Shown: positions 6,162 to 14,332 of the stretch, one piece after another
Numbering within the stretch: the first letter of the stretch is position 1
Layout: every line of letters starts with the position of its first letter
Assembly: GCA_964628195.1 (NCBI GenBank)
Contig: CAZVPF010000038.1
Span: 1-29,181 of the forward strand
Length of the DNA stretch: 29,181 nucleotides
Origin: CAZVPF01 sp964628195
Lineage (GTDB): Bacteria; Planctomycetota; Phycisphaerae; Sedimentisphaerales; Anaerohalosphaeraceae
Reading direction: 5' to 3'
Position numbers and translations under genes: made by a program
The notes under the pieces: generated by a model
Seen by the model: the letters and a program-made list of their open reading frames with translations, nothing else
Database searches by the model: none
What the model was told of the DNA's origin: nothing

Positions 6162-8471
6162 TTATTTTAGCATGAGAGTGGATTTAATGGCGACACAGAA
6201 ACATGCGCCATGTCCTTCGACAGGCTCTATCCAAACCCTGCCATCGTGACGGTCGACTATACGCTGAACTATGGTAAGGCCAAGGCCTTCGCCCTTTACC
6301 GGGGATGAGGGGTCCAGACGGTAGAAAATTTCAAAAATGTGCTTTGTGTGCTCGGGCAGTATCCCCCTGCCGTTGTCACGGACGCTGTATACGCAAAAAC
6401 CGTTTTCATATTTGCCGCTGATCTGGATAGCGGGCGGCCTGTCGGGAGAGCGGTATTTGAGCGCGTTGTCGATTAGATTCGTGAATAGCTGATTTATCTG
6501 CCTCGCGTCGCCCATGCAGGGAGGCAGCCTTTCTACGTCGATAGTTCCGTTGAGCTTTGTGACCTGGTAGGACATCTCCCGCTTTATATTCTCGAGCAGC
6601 TCATTCATGTCGAGGTTTTCAAAATTGAGCTGCTGGGTGCCGATACGCGAAACCTTCAAAAGGCCGTCAAGGAGCATAGACATTTTGTCGACACTGGTTT
6701 TAATATACCTGATGTATACAGGGATATTTTCCTTTATCATTGTACGGATTTCCTGCCAAACCGAGGGTGTTATGCTCTGGCTTTCACAGTATTTGATTAA
6801 CGATTCACAGTCGCGTATCAGTTCTCCGGTAAAGCCCTGGACATTTACAAGCGGCGACTTGAGGTCATGGCTTGCGGTGTAGACAACAGACTGTAGTTCC
6901 TCGTTCTTTATCTTCAGCCTGTGCAGGAGCTTTTCGCGTTCGTCTTCGTAGTGCCTTCTCTGCGTTATGTCCTGAACGATGCCGAACATTCTTACAGGCC
7001 TGCCTGTTTTGTCATATTCTACGGTGCCGGTCTCGCTGACCCAGTGTATGGTTTTGTCGGGCCATACTATCCTGTGCTCAATATAGTAGTCCGATCGGCC
7101 TTGAAGGGCTTTTTCTATGGCCTGGGAGACTTTTTGACGGTCCTGCTCGAGTATGCAATCCATGAAGGCTTCGAGGGTGCCGCTGAATCGGCCTTTTTCG
7201 AAACCGAATAAAGGCTCGACATGTTCGGACCAGAACAAATCATTGGTTATAATATCCCATTCCCAGCTTCCGGACCGCGCGGCCTGAAGCGCGAAGGAGT
7301 ACCGCTTTTCGCGGATACGCAGTTTTGTCTCGATCTTTCGGCGATACAGAAGCGCTGAAAAAAGGGCAAGTATGACAATAGCCAGAAATGCAAAAGCGCC
7401 GGATATCGACCAGATCATGACCTTGTACTGGTAATAGAAAGACTGCGGCCTGTTGATCATAATGCTGCCGGGCGGAAGTATGTTCTCACTGATTTTCCAC
7501 CTTTGCAGCTGCTGGTAGTCGAACATGTATTTATTTGCGCCCTCTTCGACTATCGGCACCTTTTCAACAGGCGTGCCTGTTAATATTTTCTTGGCGATTT
7601 CACCTGCGACTTTGCCCTGGTAAAAGCCTGAAACCATGTAACCGCCGGCGACTCCATAACCGAGATAAATATCGCTTTGGGTATAGATGGGCCCGGGGGC
7701 GACTTGTGAAAGTTTCTGCATCAGTTTCTCGTAATCGACAAGGTTGCCGTCGGGGTCGCGAAAGTAATCGGTGTAATAAACAACTGTGTTTTGCGGAGCC
7801 TTGGAAACAAGAGAGACCAGCTGTTTTTCGTCAAGCTCCATTTTTGAGTCGTAAAACAGCCAGTTGACCCGGGGGAGGGATTTTGAGATTTCCCTTATTC
7901 TGCGGCTGTTGGCAATGCCGTTTGTGGTGTCATCGGAAATGACGATAATGTTTTCCACTGCGGGGTGCAGGCGCATCACAAGGTCAATGTTTCGGTCGAG
8001 ATGAAGCTGCTCGAGCACGCCGGTAAAAAGGGGCTTTTCCGCGATTTGGCCTGGGTCGAAATTGTTGACCCCGCAAAAAACCACCGGGACGGCGGGAAAC
8101 AGGCTTTGGTGGTTTTCCAGGAGGAACTGGTAGGCGTTGTCGTCGGTTGATATAATTATATCCAAGTCCACATCGTTATATTTGAGTTCATAGAGGTCGT
8201 AAAGGGCCTTGAAGTAGGTGTCGCTGAGGTATCGCTTGCAGTCCATGTACTCGACGGATATATCGAATTCGGCGGAAAGAACCGATTCGATGCCTTCCAT
8301 AATTCCATCGGACCACTTAAGGCCCTTGTTGTAAGAGTTGACAATCAGAACGCGTGGTTTGTTGTAACGGGCCTGGCTTTGAAGCTGGTCGGCAAACAAT
8401 TGACATACAATAACCGCAACCCCCACAGTTACAATAAACCAAAATGACAACCTTTTACGGCAGCTGTACAT
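6162..8471 (-). CDS. membrane sensor histidine kinase with ABC substrate-binding-like sensor domain and PAS
   Basis: A 769-residue sensor kinase. Order of parts: N-terminal membrane segment (about 10-27), a periplasmic region (about 38-325) resembling the ABC_sub_bind family of periplasmic binding proteins (starts VLIVNSYNKGLKWSDGI), a second membrane segment (about 351-372), a PAS domain (about 391-510; GSWEWDIITN to FGIVQDITQRR), a HisKA domain with phosphoacceptor His535 in ASHDLKSP, and a HATPase_c domain with the N-box Asn669 in NLIDNALKY, DNGRGI and GEGLGLTIV. It would sense a small periplasmic ligand and autophosphorylate in the cytoplasm. No receiver domain is fused and no response regulator gene lies nearby, so it is an orphan. 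It starts 103 nt downstream of araD. The ligand is not deducible from sequence. Confidence 0.9.
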   Translation of the reverse strand: MYSCRKRLSFWFIVTVGVAVIVCQLFADQLQSQARYNKPRVLIVNSYNKGLKWSDGIMEGIESVLSAEFDISVEYMDCKRYLSDTYFKALYDLYELKYNDVDLDIIISTDDNAYQFLLENHQSLFPAVPVVFCGVNNFDPGQIAEKPLFTGVLEQLHLDRNIDLVMRLHPAVENIIVISDDTTNGIANSRRIREISKSLPRVNWLFYDSKMELDEKQLVSLVSKAPQNTVVYYTDYFRDPDGNLVDYEKLMQKLSQVAPGPIYTQSDIYLGYGVAGGYMVSGFYQGKVAGEIAKKILTGTPVEKVPIVEEGANKYMFDYQQLQRWKISENILPPGSIMINRPQSFYYQYKVMIWSISGAFAFLAIVILALFSALLYRRKIETKLRIREKRYSFALQAARSGSWEWDIITNDLFWSEHVEPLFGFEKGRFSGTLEAFMDCILEQDRQKVSQAIEKALQGRSDYYIEHRIVWPDKTIHWVSETGTVEYDKTGRPVRMFGIVQDITQRRHYEDEREKLLHRLKIKNEELQSVVYTASHDLKSPLVNVQGFTGELIRDCESLIKYCESQSITPSVWQEIRTMIKENIPVYIRYIKTSVDKMSMLLDGLLKVSRIGTQQLNFENLDMNELLENIKREMSYQVTKLNGTIDVERLPPCMGDARQINQLFTNLIDNALKYRSPDRPPAIQISGKYENGFCVYSVRDNGRGILPEHTKHIFEIFYRLDPSSPVKGEGLGLTIVQRIVDRHDGRVWIEPVEGHGACFCVAIKSTLMLK

Positions 8472-8574
8472 AAGTTTCCGTCAAGAACGAAGCTCTATAA
8501 TACTATTATGCCATATTATGTCGATTTTCAAGGGATTTTTGCCTGTTTCCTCTCAGTGTCGGCGGGGTTGATTG

Positions 8575-9264
8575 TTATTTCTGGCCGTAGTAGGCGTTTG
8601 CTCCGTGTTTGCGGAGGAAGTGCTTGTCGAGCAGTTTCTGAGAGATTGGCATTTTGCTCGGGTTGATCGAGACGGTTCCGAGGCCCATGAAGGCGATTTG
8701 CTCGAGCACTATGGCAGATTCCACCGAGGCCGGGGCGTCTTTGCCCCATGTGAACGGGCCGTGTCCGGCGACGAGCACGGCGGGGATTTGCATAGGGTCG
8801 AGGTTCTCGAACCTGCGTATAATAACCCTGCCGGTGTTGGTTTCGTAGTCTGTGTCGATCTCGTCGGGTGTCATTTTGTCGGTGACGGGGACCTGGCCGT
8901 AAAAGTAGTCGGCGTGGGTTGTACCGAAACAGGGCAGGTCCTTGGCAGCCTGGGCCCACATTGTCGCATAGGTGGAGTGGGTGTGGCAAATTCCGCCGAT
9001 ATTTTCAAAGCCGCGGTAGAGTTCGAGATGGGTCGGGGTGTCGGAGGAGGGGTTTAAGTCGCCTTCGACGACTTTGCCGTCGAGGTCTACGAGGACAATC
9101 TTTTCGGGTGTTAAGTTGTCGTATTCGACACCGCTGGGTTTGATTGCGAATACGCCCTTTTCACGGTCGATGCCGCTGACGTTGCCCCAAGTAAATATAA
9201 CAAGGCCGCTGGCGGCGAGGTCGAGATTTGCCTTGCATACCGATTCTTTAAGTTTTTCAAGCAT
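8575..9264 (-). CDS. araD: L-ribulose-5-phosphate 4-epimerase
   Basis: A 229-residue class II aldolase/epimerase that interconverts L-ribulose 5-phosphate and D-xylulose 5-phosphate in L-arabinose or L-ascorbate/L-xylulose breakdown. Length is close to the 231 of E. coli AraD. Key residues are in place: Thr25-Asn28 in FTWGNVSG and Ser44-Gly45 for phosphate, SSD (Asp75), the zinc ligands His94 and His96 in CHTHSTYAT, His168 in AGHGPF, Asp119 in the position of the E. coli catalytic Asp120, and the C-terminal ANAYYGQ tyrosine. I chose ATG 9264 over 9282 because AAGGA lies at ideal distance before it and MLEKLKE matches the family start. No araA or araB is in the window, so the pathway is not settled; UlaF/SgbE-type paralogues cannot be excluded. 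Confidence 0.88.
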   Translation of the reverse strand: MLEKLKESVCKANLDLAASGLVIFTWGNVSGIDREKGVFAIKPSGVEYDNLTPEKIVLVDLDGKVVEGDLNPSSDTPTHLELYRGFENIGGICHTHSTYATMWAQAAKDLPCFGTTHADYFYGQVPVTDKMTPDEIDTDYETNTGRVIIRRFENLDPMQIPAVLVAGHGPFTWGKDAPASVESAIVLEQIAFMGLGTVSINPSKMPISQKLLDKHFLRKHGANAYYGQK

Positions 9265-9280
9265 TTTATTTTCCTTATAC

Positions 9281-9295
9281 ACTTGATGATCAAGT
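9281..9295. promoter_or_regulatory. perfect 15-bp palindrome, putative operator of araD
   Basis: ACTTGATGATCAAGT has 7-bp arms around one central base. It lies 17 nt upstream of the araD start codon, between a plausible -10 box and the ribosome-binding site, where a bound repressor would block transcription. TTGAT/ATCAA half sites are compatible with GntR-type repressors, but no such regulator is encoded in the window. Confidence 0.5.
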
Positions 9296-9301
9296 AAATG
9301 T

Positions 9302-9329
9302 ATTTTAACTGAAAGTCAGTTTTTAGCAA
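9302..9329 (-). promoter_or_regulatory. probable araD promoter with a second palindrome in its spacer
   Basis: On the minus strand TTGCTA (9329-9324), a 16-nt spacer and TAAAAT (9307-9302) form a moderate sigma-70-type promoter. The spacer holds an inverted repeat AACTGA-AAG-TCAGTT (plus strand 9307-9321). With the palindrome at 9281-9295 this puts two operator-like sites 26 bp apart centre to centre, on one helix face to within half a turn. Confidence 0.4.
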
Positions 9330-9350
9330 CAGCGGGGGGAAATATTTTCG

Positions 9351-9396
9351 GCCTGTTTCATTTGATGAATTTTGAAAGGCTGCTTGATAAACAGGC
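9351..9396. repeat. inverted repeat upstream of the DUF481 gene
   Basis: GCCTGTTT (9351-9358) and AAACAGGC (9389-9396) are perfect 8-bp complementary arms with a 30-nt spacer, located 56 nt before the DUF481 start codon. They could form a leader stem or a two-site operator. There is no T run after it, so it is not an obvious terminator. Confidence 0.35.
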
Positions 9397-9451
9397 AGAA
9401 TCATATTAAGGTATGCAACCAAAGCCGGATATCTTTATAAAGGGGTGTAAT

Positions 9452-10483
9452 ATGAAAATGAAATTATTTGTAACTTTTTTAGCCGCTTTAGTGTGGTCGC
9501 CTGCGGTTCTGGGCGGAAAAGTGGAACTGAAAAACGGTGACAGGATTACGGGAAAGATCGTAAAGTTAGTCGACGGAAAAGTTTACGTAAGCTCGGAGAT
9601 GGCCGGACAGATAGAGATACCTGTCGGGAACATAAAGACGCTTTTGACCGAGCCCGGCCAGGAAATACACCTGCAGGAAAAGGTTGTTAAAGGGTCGGTA
9701 ATTCCCGGTGCGCAAGGCGGCACGGCGGTTGAGGTTGTGCCGGAGGGGGATATGGAGACTTTCACCGTTGAGCCGGGGCAGATTACGGCGATAAACCCGC
9801 CCAAGCCGGAAAAGCCGCGGTGGAAAGGTGATATATCGGCGGGACTGACGTCGGTGCAGGGCAATTCGCAGTCGCAGGATATTACGGCGAGTTTCAATAT
9901 GCAGAAGCGGCGGGAGAAGGACCGGACAACGCTGGGCGGGGATTATATTCGAAGCGAGCAGGAGAACCCGAACACGGGAGAGGATAACGTGACGGAGAAC
10001 TGGTGGAAGCTGAAGGGCAAGTACGATTACTTTTTCAATGAGAAATGGTACACGTTCTTTGACGGGAGGTACGAGGTCGACAAGGTGGCGGACCTGGAGC
10101 GGAGGATAATAACAGGCGGGGGATTCGGTTACCAGTGGATAGAGCGGGCGGATATGAATTTCTCGATCGAGGCAGGTTTGGCACATGTTTATGAGAAGTT
10201 CGAGGGCAATACGCCAACCAACCGCGAGGTCTCTGCGCAGGCGAGCTACCACTTCGATAAGAAGATAAACGACAAGCTGAGCTTTATCAACGACTTGACT
10301 TATTATCCAAGCATTGAGTCATACGATGATTTTTACCTGACGGCGAGCGCGGAGCTTAGGCTGATGCTCCAGAAGAATATTTTCACGAACCTGAAGATGA
10401 TAATCGATTATGACGAAACGCCGGCACAGGGCAGGGAGCACACGGACAGGAAATATATACTGGGAGTCGGGTACAGTTTTTAG
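9452..10483 (+). CDS. DUF481 family outer-membrane beta-barrel protein (YdiY-like)
   Basis: A 343-residue exported protein. Residues 1-21 form a Sec signal peptide (MKMKLFVTFLAALVWSPAVLG). Then comes a small all-beta region of about 100 residues starting VELKNGDRITGKIVKL, and from about residue 128 (WKGDISAGLTSVQGNSQSQ) a DUF481 beta barrel with alternating polar and aromatic strands that ends in the Phe of YILGVGYSF, the usual C-terminal signal for outer-membrane insertion. I chose the ATG at 9452 because AAAGGGG sits at 9439-9445 and it starts at the signal peptide; 9413 adds 13 poor residues. The gene stands alone, divergent from araD and convergent with the GxGYxYP pair. DUF481 proteins are linked to salt or envelope stress in some bacteria; a specific role here is unknown. 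Confidence 0.82.
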   Translation: MKMKLFVTFLAALVWSPAVLGGKVELKNGDRITGKIVKLVDGKVYVSSEMAGQIEIPVGNIKTLLTEPGQEIHLQEKVVKGSVIPGAQGGTAVEVVPEGDMETFTVEPGQITAINPPKPEKPRWKGDISAGLTSVQGNSQSQDITASFNMQKRREKDRTTLGGDYIRSEQENPNTGEDNVTENWWKLKGKYDYFFNEKWYTFFDGRYEVDKVADLERRIITGGGFGYQWIERADMNFSIEAGLAHVYEKFEGNTPTNREVSAQASYHFDKKINDKLSFINDLTYYPSIESYDDFYLTASAELRLMLQKNIFTNLKMIIDYDETPAQGREHTDRKYILGVGYSF

Positions 10484-10507
10484 GAAGAGAACTTCAGGCC
10501 GGGGAAC

Positions 10508-12322
10508 TTACTTGATTGCCTTTATTGTCGCCTCGGGGTCGCGGTCATAGCGGATACGCCAGATGAGTTCTTCGGGGCTGACGACGTGGATGTCTTTATC
10601 GAGCCTGTCGATAGTCCATTTTACGGGGTAAAGGCCTGCCTGGGAGCCGGCTGAAAGATACGGCGCGGTTTCTATGGTGCCGTCAGGTTTTTTCCTGAAT
10701 CCGGACCATGCGTGAACGACGGTCCATGCGTAAAAGTTTTCACCTTTTTCAGCGGCGGCGCGGGCGTCTTCGTTGATGTGGCCGGCGAGTTTCTCGGGCC
10801 CTCCCTGGAGCTTGTTGTCATGGTCCCACAGCGCGTAACGGGCGGTGACTACAGGTATTTCATTTCCGTTTGCTTTTTTGACCCAGTAGACCTTGCCCAT
10901 GCCCTTGTTGTACGGTGCGTAGTCGATTGTTATCATGCCGATAAGGTTGTCCATGTTCTTTGCGAATATATCGAAGGCCTGAGAGGCCCGGTCGCTGAAA
11001 AGGTTTCGGCAGATGTAACCGAATATATTGGTGCCGTTTACCTCCATCCGCCGGGAGATGCGGGAGGCGTGTTCGGCGAGAAGCCCGGGGCGGTCCTGAC
11101 GCTCGGCTGCGAACAGGTCGGGGAAGAAGTAGCCTGCTCCGAATTCGATCATTGATGTTGTGTCGGGTTGTGTTTTCGCGAGTCTGTCGACGACATCGGG
11201 GCTCATTTGAGTGAGATTTGCAAGACAAGCGCCCCAGCCGACCGGGAAGCTGCCGTGGTGTTCACTGCCCCAGTAGAATTTGTTTTGCAGGAAGTCCCCC
11301 TGGTACCACTGCATGTTGTCGCCGTCGGACATTATGAACGAGACGAAAGTGCCTTTTTTGTCGAAGTCGATTGTGCGCGGGTCGAGTGTTTTTATTTTTT
11401 GGGGGGTGTATTTATGAGCGCCCGCGCTCAGGAGCGGCAGGTTGAGGCTCATGTCCGATGCGCTGTGGAAATGGCCGTATCTTGAGACCTGGGCGGTGTG
11501 TTTACTTTCATCTCCGCCGTTCCAGCCAACAATTGGTGAAAGAGGTTCGAGCCAGTCAAGCACCTGCGGGACCGGATCGTCAGTGCCGTAGAATGTCATT
11601 ATGTCGTTGGCAATGGCGTAGTCACGGTTGTTGGGTGTTTTGGGGTCGGCGAGCATAAGGATGTCGCGGCGAAAGTGCGAGCGATAGTTGTCGAAGAGCC
11701 ACTGCATTGTTTTGCCGCGCGCGTCGGCGAGCATTTCGAGGCCGAGGGCGTCTGCTTTTGTCTTCTGGCCTTGGGATATCAGTATCGCGTTGTGAATCGC
11801 GGCAAGCGAGGTGGCGACCTGGACGGAGTTGTCAGGTTCGGGTTTGTCCCGGTAGATGCCGCGGGTTGAGGCGTCGAAAGAGTAGAGGACATAGCCCTTG
11901 ACGATGCCTTTGTCGCGGAACCTTTCAACGAGCTTCCAGGGGTCAAGCATGCCTGTCTCGGTGAAGCTTAGCCTGTTTTTGAGCATCTCGTACCATGTCG
12001 CGTATTCAGGGTTCAGGCCGAGGCTGGAATGGCCGGGCTGAATCCAGACCATCTCGTCGCAGGTGCCGCGGTTTACCGCTTTTGCGGCCAGTCCGGCGAG
12101 AGACTGTGTCATAATATGGGTCGCGCCAAAGGCACCGCTGTTTGTATGTCCGGAGGGCTCGGTAACCGGTTCGAACTTCTCGTGGTTGGTGGACATGACG
12201 ACTTTTGCGGGAACGGCTTGTTCGGGCCACCATCGGACGGGCTGTTTTTGCCGGGGCAGACAGCCTGCGAGGATGACGGTTACAGTTAAAAGCGCAACTT
12301 GAAATATGCAGCGGCGTTTCAT
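10508..12322 (-). CDS. GxGYxYP-domain lipoprotein, putative glycoside hydrolase-like (copy 1)
   Basis: A 604-residue protein of the GxGYxYP family, a domain proposed from sequence to be glycoside-hydrolase-like but without established activity as far as I know. The N-terminus MKRRCIFQVALLTVTVILAGC is a Sec lipoprotein signal with lipobox LAGC (Cys21). The family motif appears as GAGYFFP at 395-401, followed by DLF. Other conserved blocks shared with the next gene are GATHIMTQSLAGLAAKAV, GIVKGYVLYSFD, FIMSDGDNMQW (acidic, possibly catalytic or metal binding) and VSPEELIWRIRYDRDP. GGAGA precedes the ATG. It lies 43 nt downstream of its paralogue and is surely the second gene of that transcript. 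A surface or periplasmic role on a polysaccharide is likely from its neighbours. Confidence 0.85.
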   Translation of the reverse strand: MKRRCIFQVALLTVTVILAGCLPRQKQPVRWWPEQAVPAKVVMSTNHEKFEPVTEPSGHTNSGAFGATHIMTQSLAGLAAKAVNRGTCDEMVWIQPGHSSLGLNPEYATWYEMLKNRLSFTETGMLDPWKLVERFRDKGIVKGYVLYSFDASTRGIYRDKPEPDNSVQVATSLAAIHNAILISQGQKTKADALGLEMLADARGKTMQWLFDNYRSHFRRDILMLADPKTPNNRDYAIANDIMTFYGTDDPVPQVLDWLEPLSPIVGWNGGDESKHTAQVSRYGHFHSASDMSLNLPLLSAGAHKYTPQKIKTLDPRTIDFDKKGTFVSFIMSDGDNMQWYQGDFLQNKFYWGSEHHGSFPVGWGACLANLTQMSPDVVDRLAKTQPDTTSMIEFGAGYFFPDLFAAERQDRPGLLAEHASRISRRMEVNGTNIFGYICRNLFSDRASQAFDIFAKNMDNLIGMITIDYAPYNKGMGKVYWVKKANGNEIPVVTARYALWDHDNKLQGGPEKLAGHINEDARAAAEKGENFYAWTVVHAWSGFRKKPDGTIETAPYLSAGSQAGLYPVKWTIDRLDKDIHVVSPEELIWRIRYDRDPEATIKAIK

Positions 12323-12365
12323 TCGATTCTCCGTATTTTATGTTTCAGCTAATGCCGGGAAGTCT

Positions 12366-14210
12366 TTATTCAAGGCCTATTGCTGCTTTTGTGGCGGCTG
12401 GGTCGTGGTCATAACGGATTCGCCAGATCAGTTCCTCAGGGCTGACGACTTTTACCTGCGGGTCGAGGCGGTCTACGAGCCACTTTATCGTAGTCAGGCC
12501 ACGGTGGACGTTTTTCATTTTCGACTTGTCTGCGTCGCGCGGGACGTTTTCTGCCATGTCGTCGTTGCCGGGCGCCTGCTGGAAAGTTGACCATGCGTGA
12601 GCAGCGGTTACGCTGAAGCTTTTTTCGCCGTTCTGCTGCATTTTTTGCGCGTATTCATTTGTGAGCCTTGCGACCTTTGCAGGTGTTCCGCCTCGCGGCC
12701 AGCGGGCGTTGTTCCATGTAGAGAACTTTGCGGTCACGACGGGAATTTCTACGCCTCGAGAGTTTTTGAACCACAATACTTCGCCGTCGCCGCCGTCGTA
12801 GGGGTAATACTGAAGCGCGATCATTCCGATAAGCGGGTCGATCTCCCGTGCGTATATTTCGTAAGCCTTTCGGGCCTCTTTGCCGAGTACGTCCTGGCAG
12901 ATGAACGAGAGCACGTTAACACCGTGCTGTTTCATCTGTTTCGAGATATTTCTCGCGTGCATGGCGAGTATTTGCTCGCGGTTCTGTCTTTTCTCGGCGA
13001 ACAGGTCGGGATAGTAGTAACCTGCGCCGTGCTCGACGACCGAAACGTTTGCGGGTTTTGTTACCGCGATGTATTCGAGCACCTCCGGGCAGACCTGGTT
13101 GAGGTGCCCGGGGCATGCGGTCCAGCCGAAACCGAATTGGCCGTTGTATTTGTTCGTCCAGTAGCTGTCGTTGTCGACGAAGTTGCCCATCATCCACTGC
13201 AGGTTGTCGCCGTCGCTCATAAGGAAGGACGTGAAATGGCTTCCGCTGTCATAGTCGATGGTTGCAGGGTCCACCTGCGGGACGGGTATCGGGTCGTAAT
13301 GCTCGGCGCCAGCAGAGAGAATTGGAAGGTTAAGGGCCCAGTTCGAGGCGGTCTGGAAATGGCCGTACAGCGTGACCGGGCGGGTGTGTTCGTCCTCGTT
13401 GCCGCAGTTCCATCCCATTACCGGGGCCGGCGGCTGGAGCCATGCGAGGACCTCGTGTATCGGGTCCTCAACACCGTAAATGACCATGCTGCGGTGGGCT
13501 ATAGCCATTGCACGGTTGTGGCCGGTTTTGGGATCGATGGTCAAGAGCAGGTCGTTGTCGAGCTTGTCCTTAAAGTTGTCAAAGCACCACTGGGGGCCTT
13601 TGCCGCGGGCGTCCAGGAGCATTTTGAGCCCGAGCTTTTTCGCGATATCCTGCTGACCTTCCTCGATCATTACCGCGTCGAGAACCGATGCGGCGACTGT
13701 CGCGGTGTTTGCCGAGTGGTCGATGTTTTCGCGTTTTTCGTACATGTGACCTTCGGAGAAATCGTATGAATAAAGGACGTAGCCTTTTACGATTCCCTTG
13801 TCGACGTATCTTTTGAGCAACTGGAATGGGTCGTATTGGCCGCGATCCTCAAGACGGCCGCGGTTTTTAAGGGCCTCGAGCCATTCGGCGTACATGCCCT
13901 TTTCAACGGTTATCCAGACCATTTCGTCAAGTTTGCCCTGGTCGACAGCTTTTGCGGCAAGACCGGCAAGAGACTGCACCATTATATGGGTTGTCCCTGC
14001 GGGTCCGGCTGGTATCATCTTGCCCGTGGGGGAGGTCTGGGCAGTGAAGGTCGAAATGTCGGTGGTTCTTACTATTGCGGCGGGTTTTTTGAGTGTCGGC
14101 CACCATCTGCCGGAATGAGCGAGTTTTGAATCGCCGGTTTTAACATTCTCGCAACCGAGTAAGGTAATCAGTGTTAAGCTTATCGAGATTAACAGAGCTT
14201 TCGATTTCAT
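12366..14210 (-). CDS. GxGYxYP-domain lipoprotein, putative glycoside hydrolase-like (copy 2)
   Basis: A 614-residue paralogue of the neighbouring gene, collinear over nearly the whole length. The lipoprotein signal is MKSKALLISISLTLITLLGC (Cys20). The family motif has the canonical form GAGYYYP, also at 395-401, showing very few net indels before that point. Shared blocks are GTTHIMVQSLAGLAAKAV, GIVKGYVLYSYD, FLMSDGDNLQWMMGNF and VSPEELIWRIRYDHDP; a divergent insert lies near 560-575 (APGNDDMAENVPRD). GGGAG precedes the ATG. Upstream is a terminator that separates it from the GH38 gene, so this pair probably has its own promoter. The activity is unproven; the strictly kept Asp-rich SDGD motif is the best candidate for an active site. 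Confidence 0.86.
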   Translation of the reverse strand: MKSKALLISISLTLITLLGCENVKTGDSKLAHSGRWWPTLKKPAAIVRTTDISTFTAQTSPTGKMIPAGPAGTTHIMVQSLAGLAAKAVDQGKLDEMVWITVEKGMYAEWLEALKNRGRLEDRGQYDPFQLLKRYVDKGIVKGYVLYSYDFSEGHMYEKRENIDHSANTATVAASVLDAVMIEEGQQDIAKKLGLKMLLDARGKGPQWCFDNFKDKLDNDLLLTIDPKTGHNRAMAIAHRSMVIYGVEDPIHEVLAWLQPPAPVMGWNCGNEDEHTRPVTLYGHFQTASNWALNLPILSAGAEHYDPIPVPQVDPATIDYDSGSHFTSFLMSDGDNLQWMMGNFVDNDSYWTNKYNGQFGFGWTACPGHLNQVCPEVLEYIAVTKPANVSVVEHGAGYYYPDLFAEKRQNREQILAMHARNISKQMKQHGVNVLSFICQDVLGKEARKAYEIYAREIDPLIGMIALQYYPYDGGDGEVLWFKNSRGVEIPVVTAKFSTWNNARWPRGGTPAKVARLTNEYAQKMQQNGEKSFSVTAAHAWSTFQQAPGNDDMAENVPRDADKSKMKNVHRGLTTIKWLVDRLDPQVKVVSPEELIWRIRYDHDPAATKAAIGLE

Positions 14211-14237
14211 TTTAACTCCCTTTAATAATTTGGTTAA

Positions 14238-14243
14238 ATTATA
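14238..14243 (-). promoter_or_regulatory. candidate -10 box for the GxGYxYP pair
   Basis: A perfect TATAAT on the minus strand lies 28 nt before the start codon of the first GxGYxYP gene and downstream of the terminator. There is no good -35 box at 16-18 nt, so the assignment is weak and rests on position. Confidence 0.3.
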
Positions 14244-14281
14244 AATTCAGCCGGTATAACACAGAAGTTTAGCACAGTTGC

Positions 14282-14318
14282 GGGAAAAGATAAAGGCGCG
14301 GGCACAGAACCCGCGCCT
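14282..14318 (-). terminator. rho-independent terminator after the GH38 gene
   Basis: On the minus strand AGGCGCGGG and CCCGCGCCT (14318-14310 and 14302-14294) form a perfect 9-bp GC-rich stem with a 7-nt loop, followed by TTTATCTTTT. It begins 15 nt after the GH38 stop codon and should end most transcripts from the symporter-GH38 operon. Confidence 0.8.
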
Positions 14319-14332
14319 GAAATTGCAAAAAA

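Noticed and set aside
12597..13769. 390-codon open frame on the plus strand inside the second GxGYxYP gene
   Set aside because: It lies wholly antisense to a well-supported gene, has no plausible ribosome-binding site or recognisable domain, and is explained by the GC-rich codon pattern of the opposite strand.
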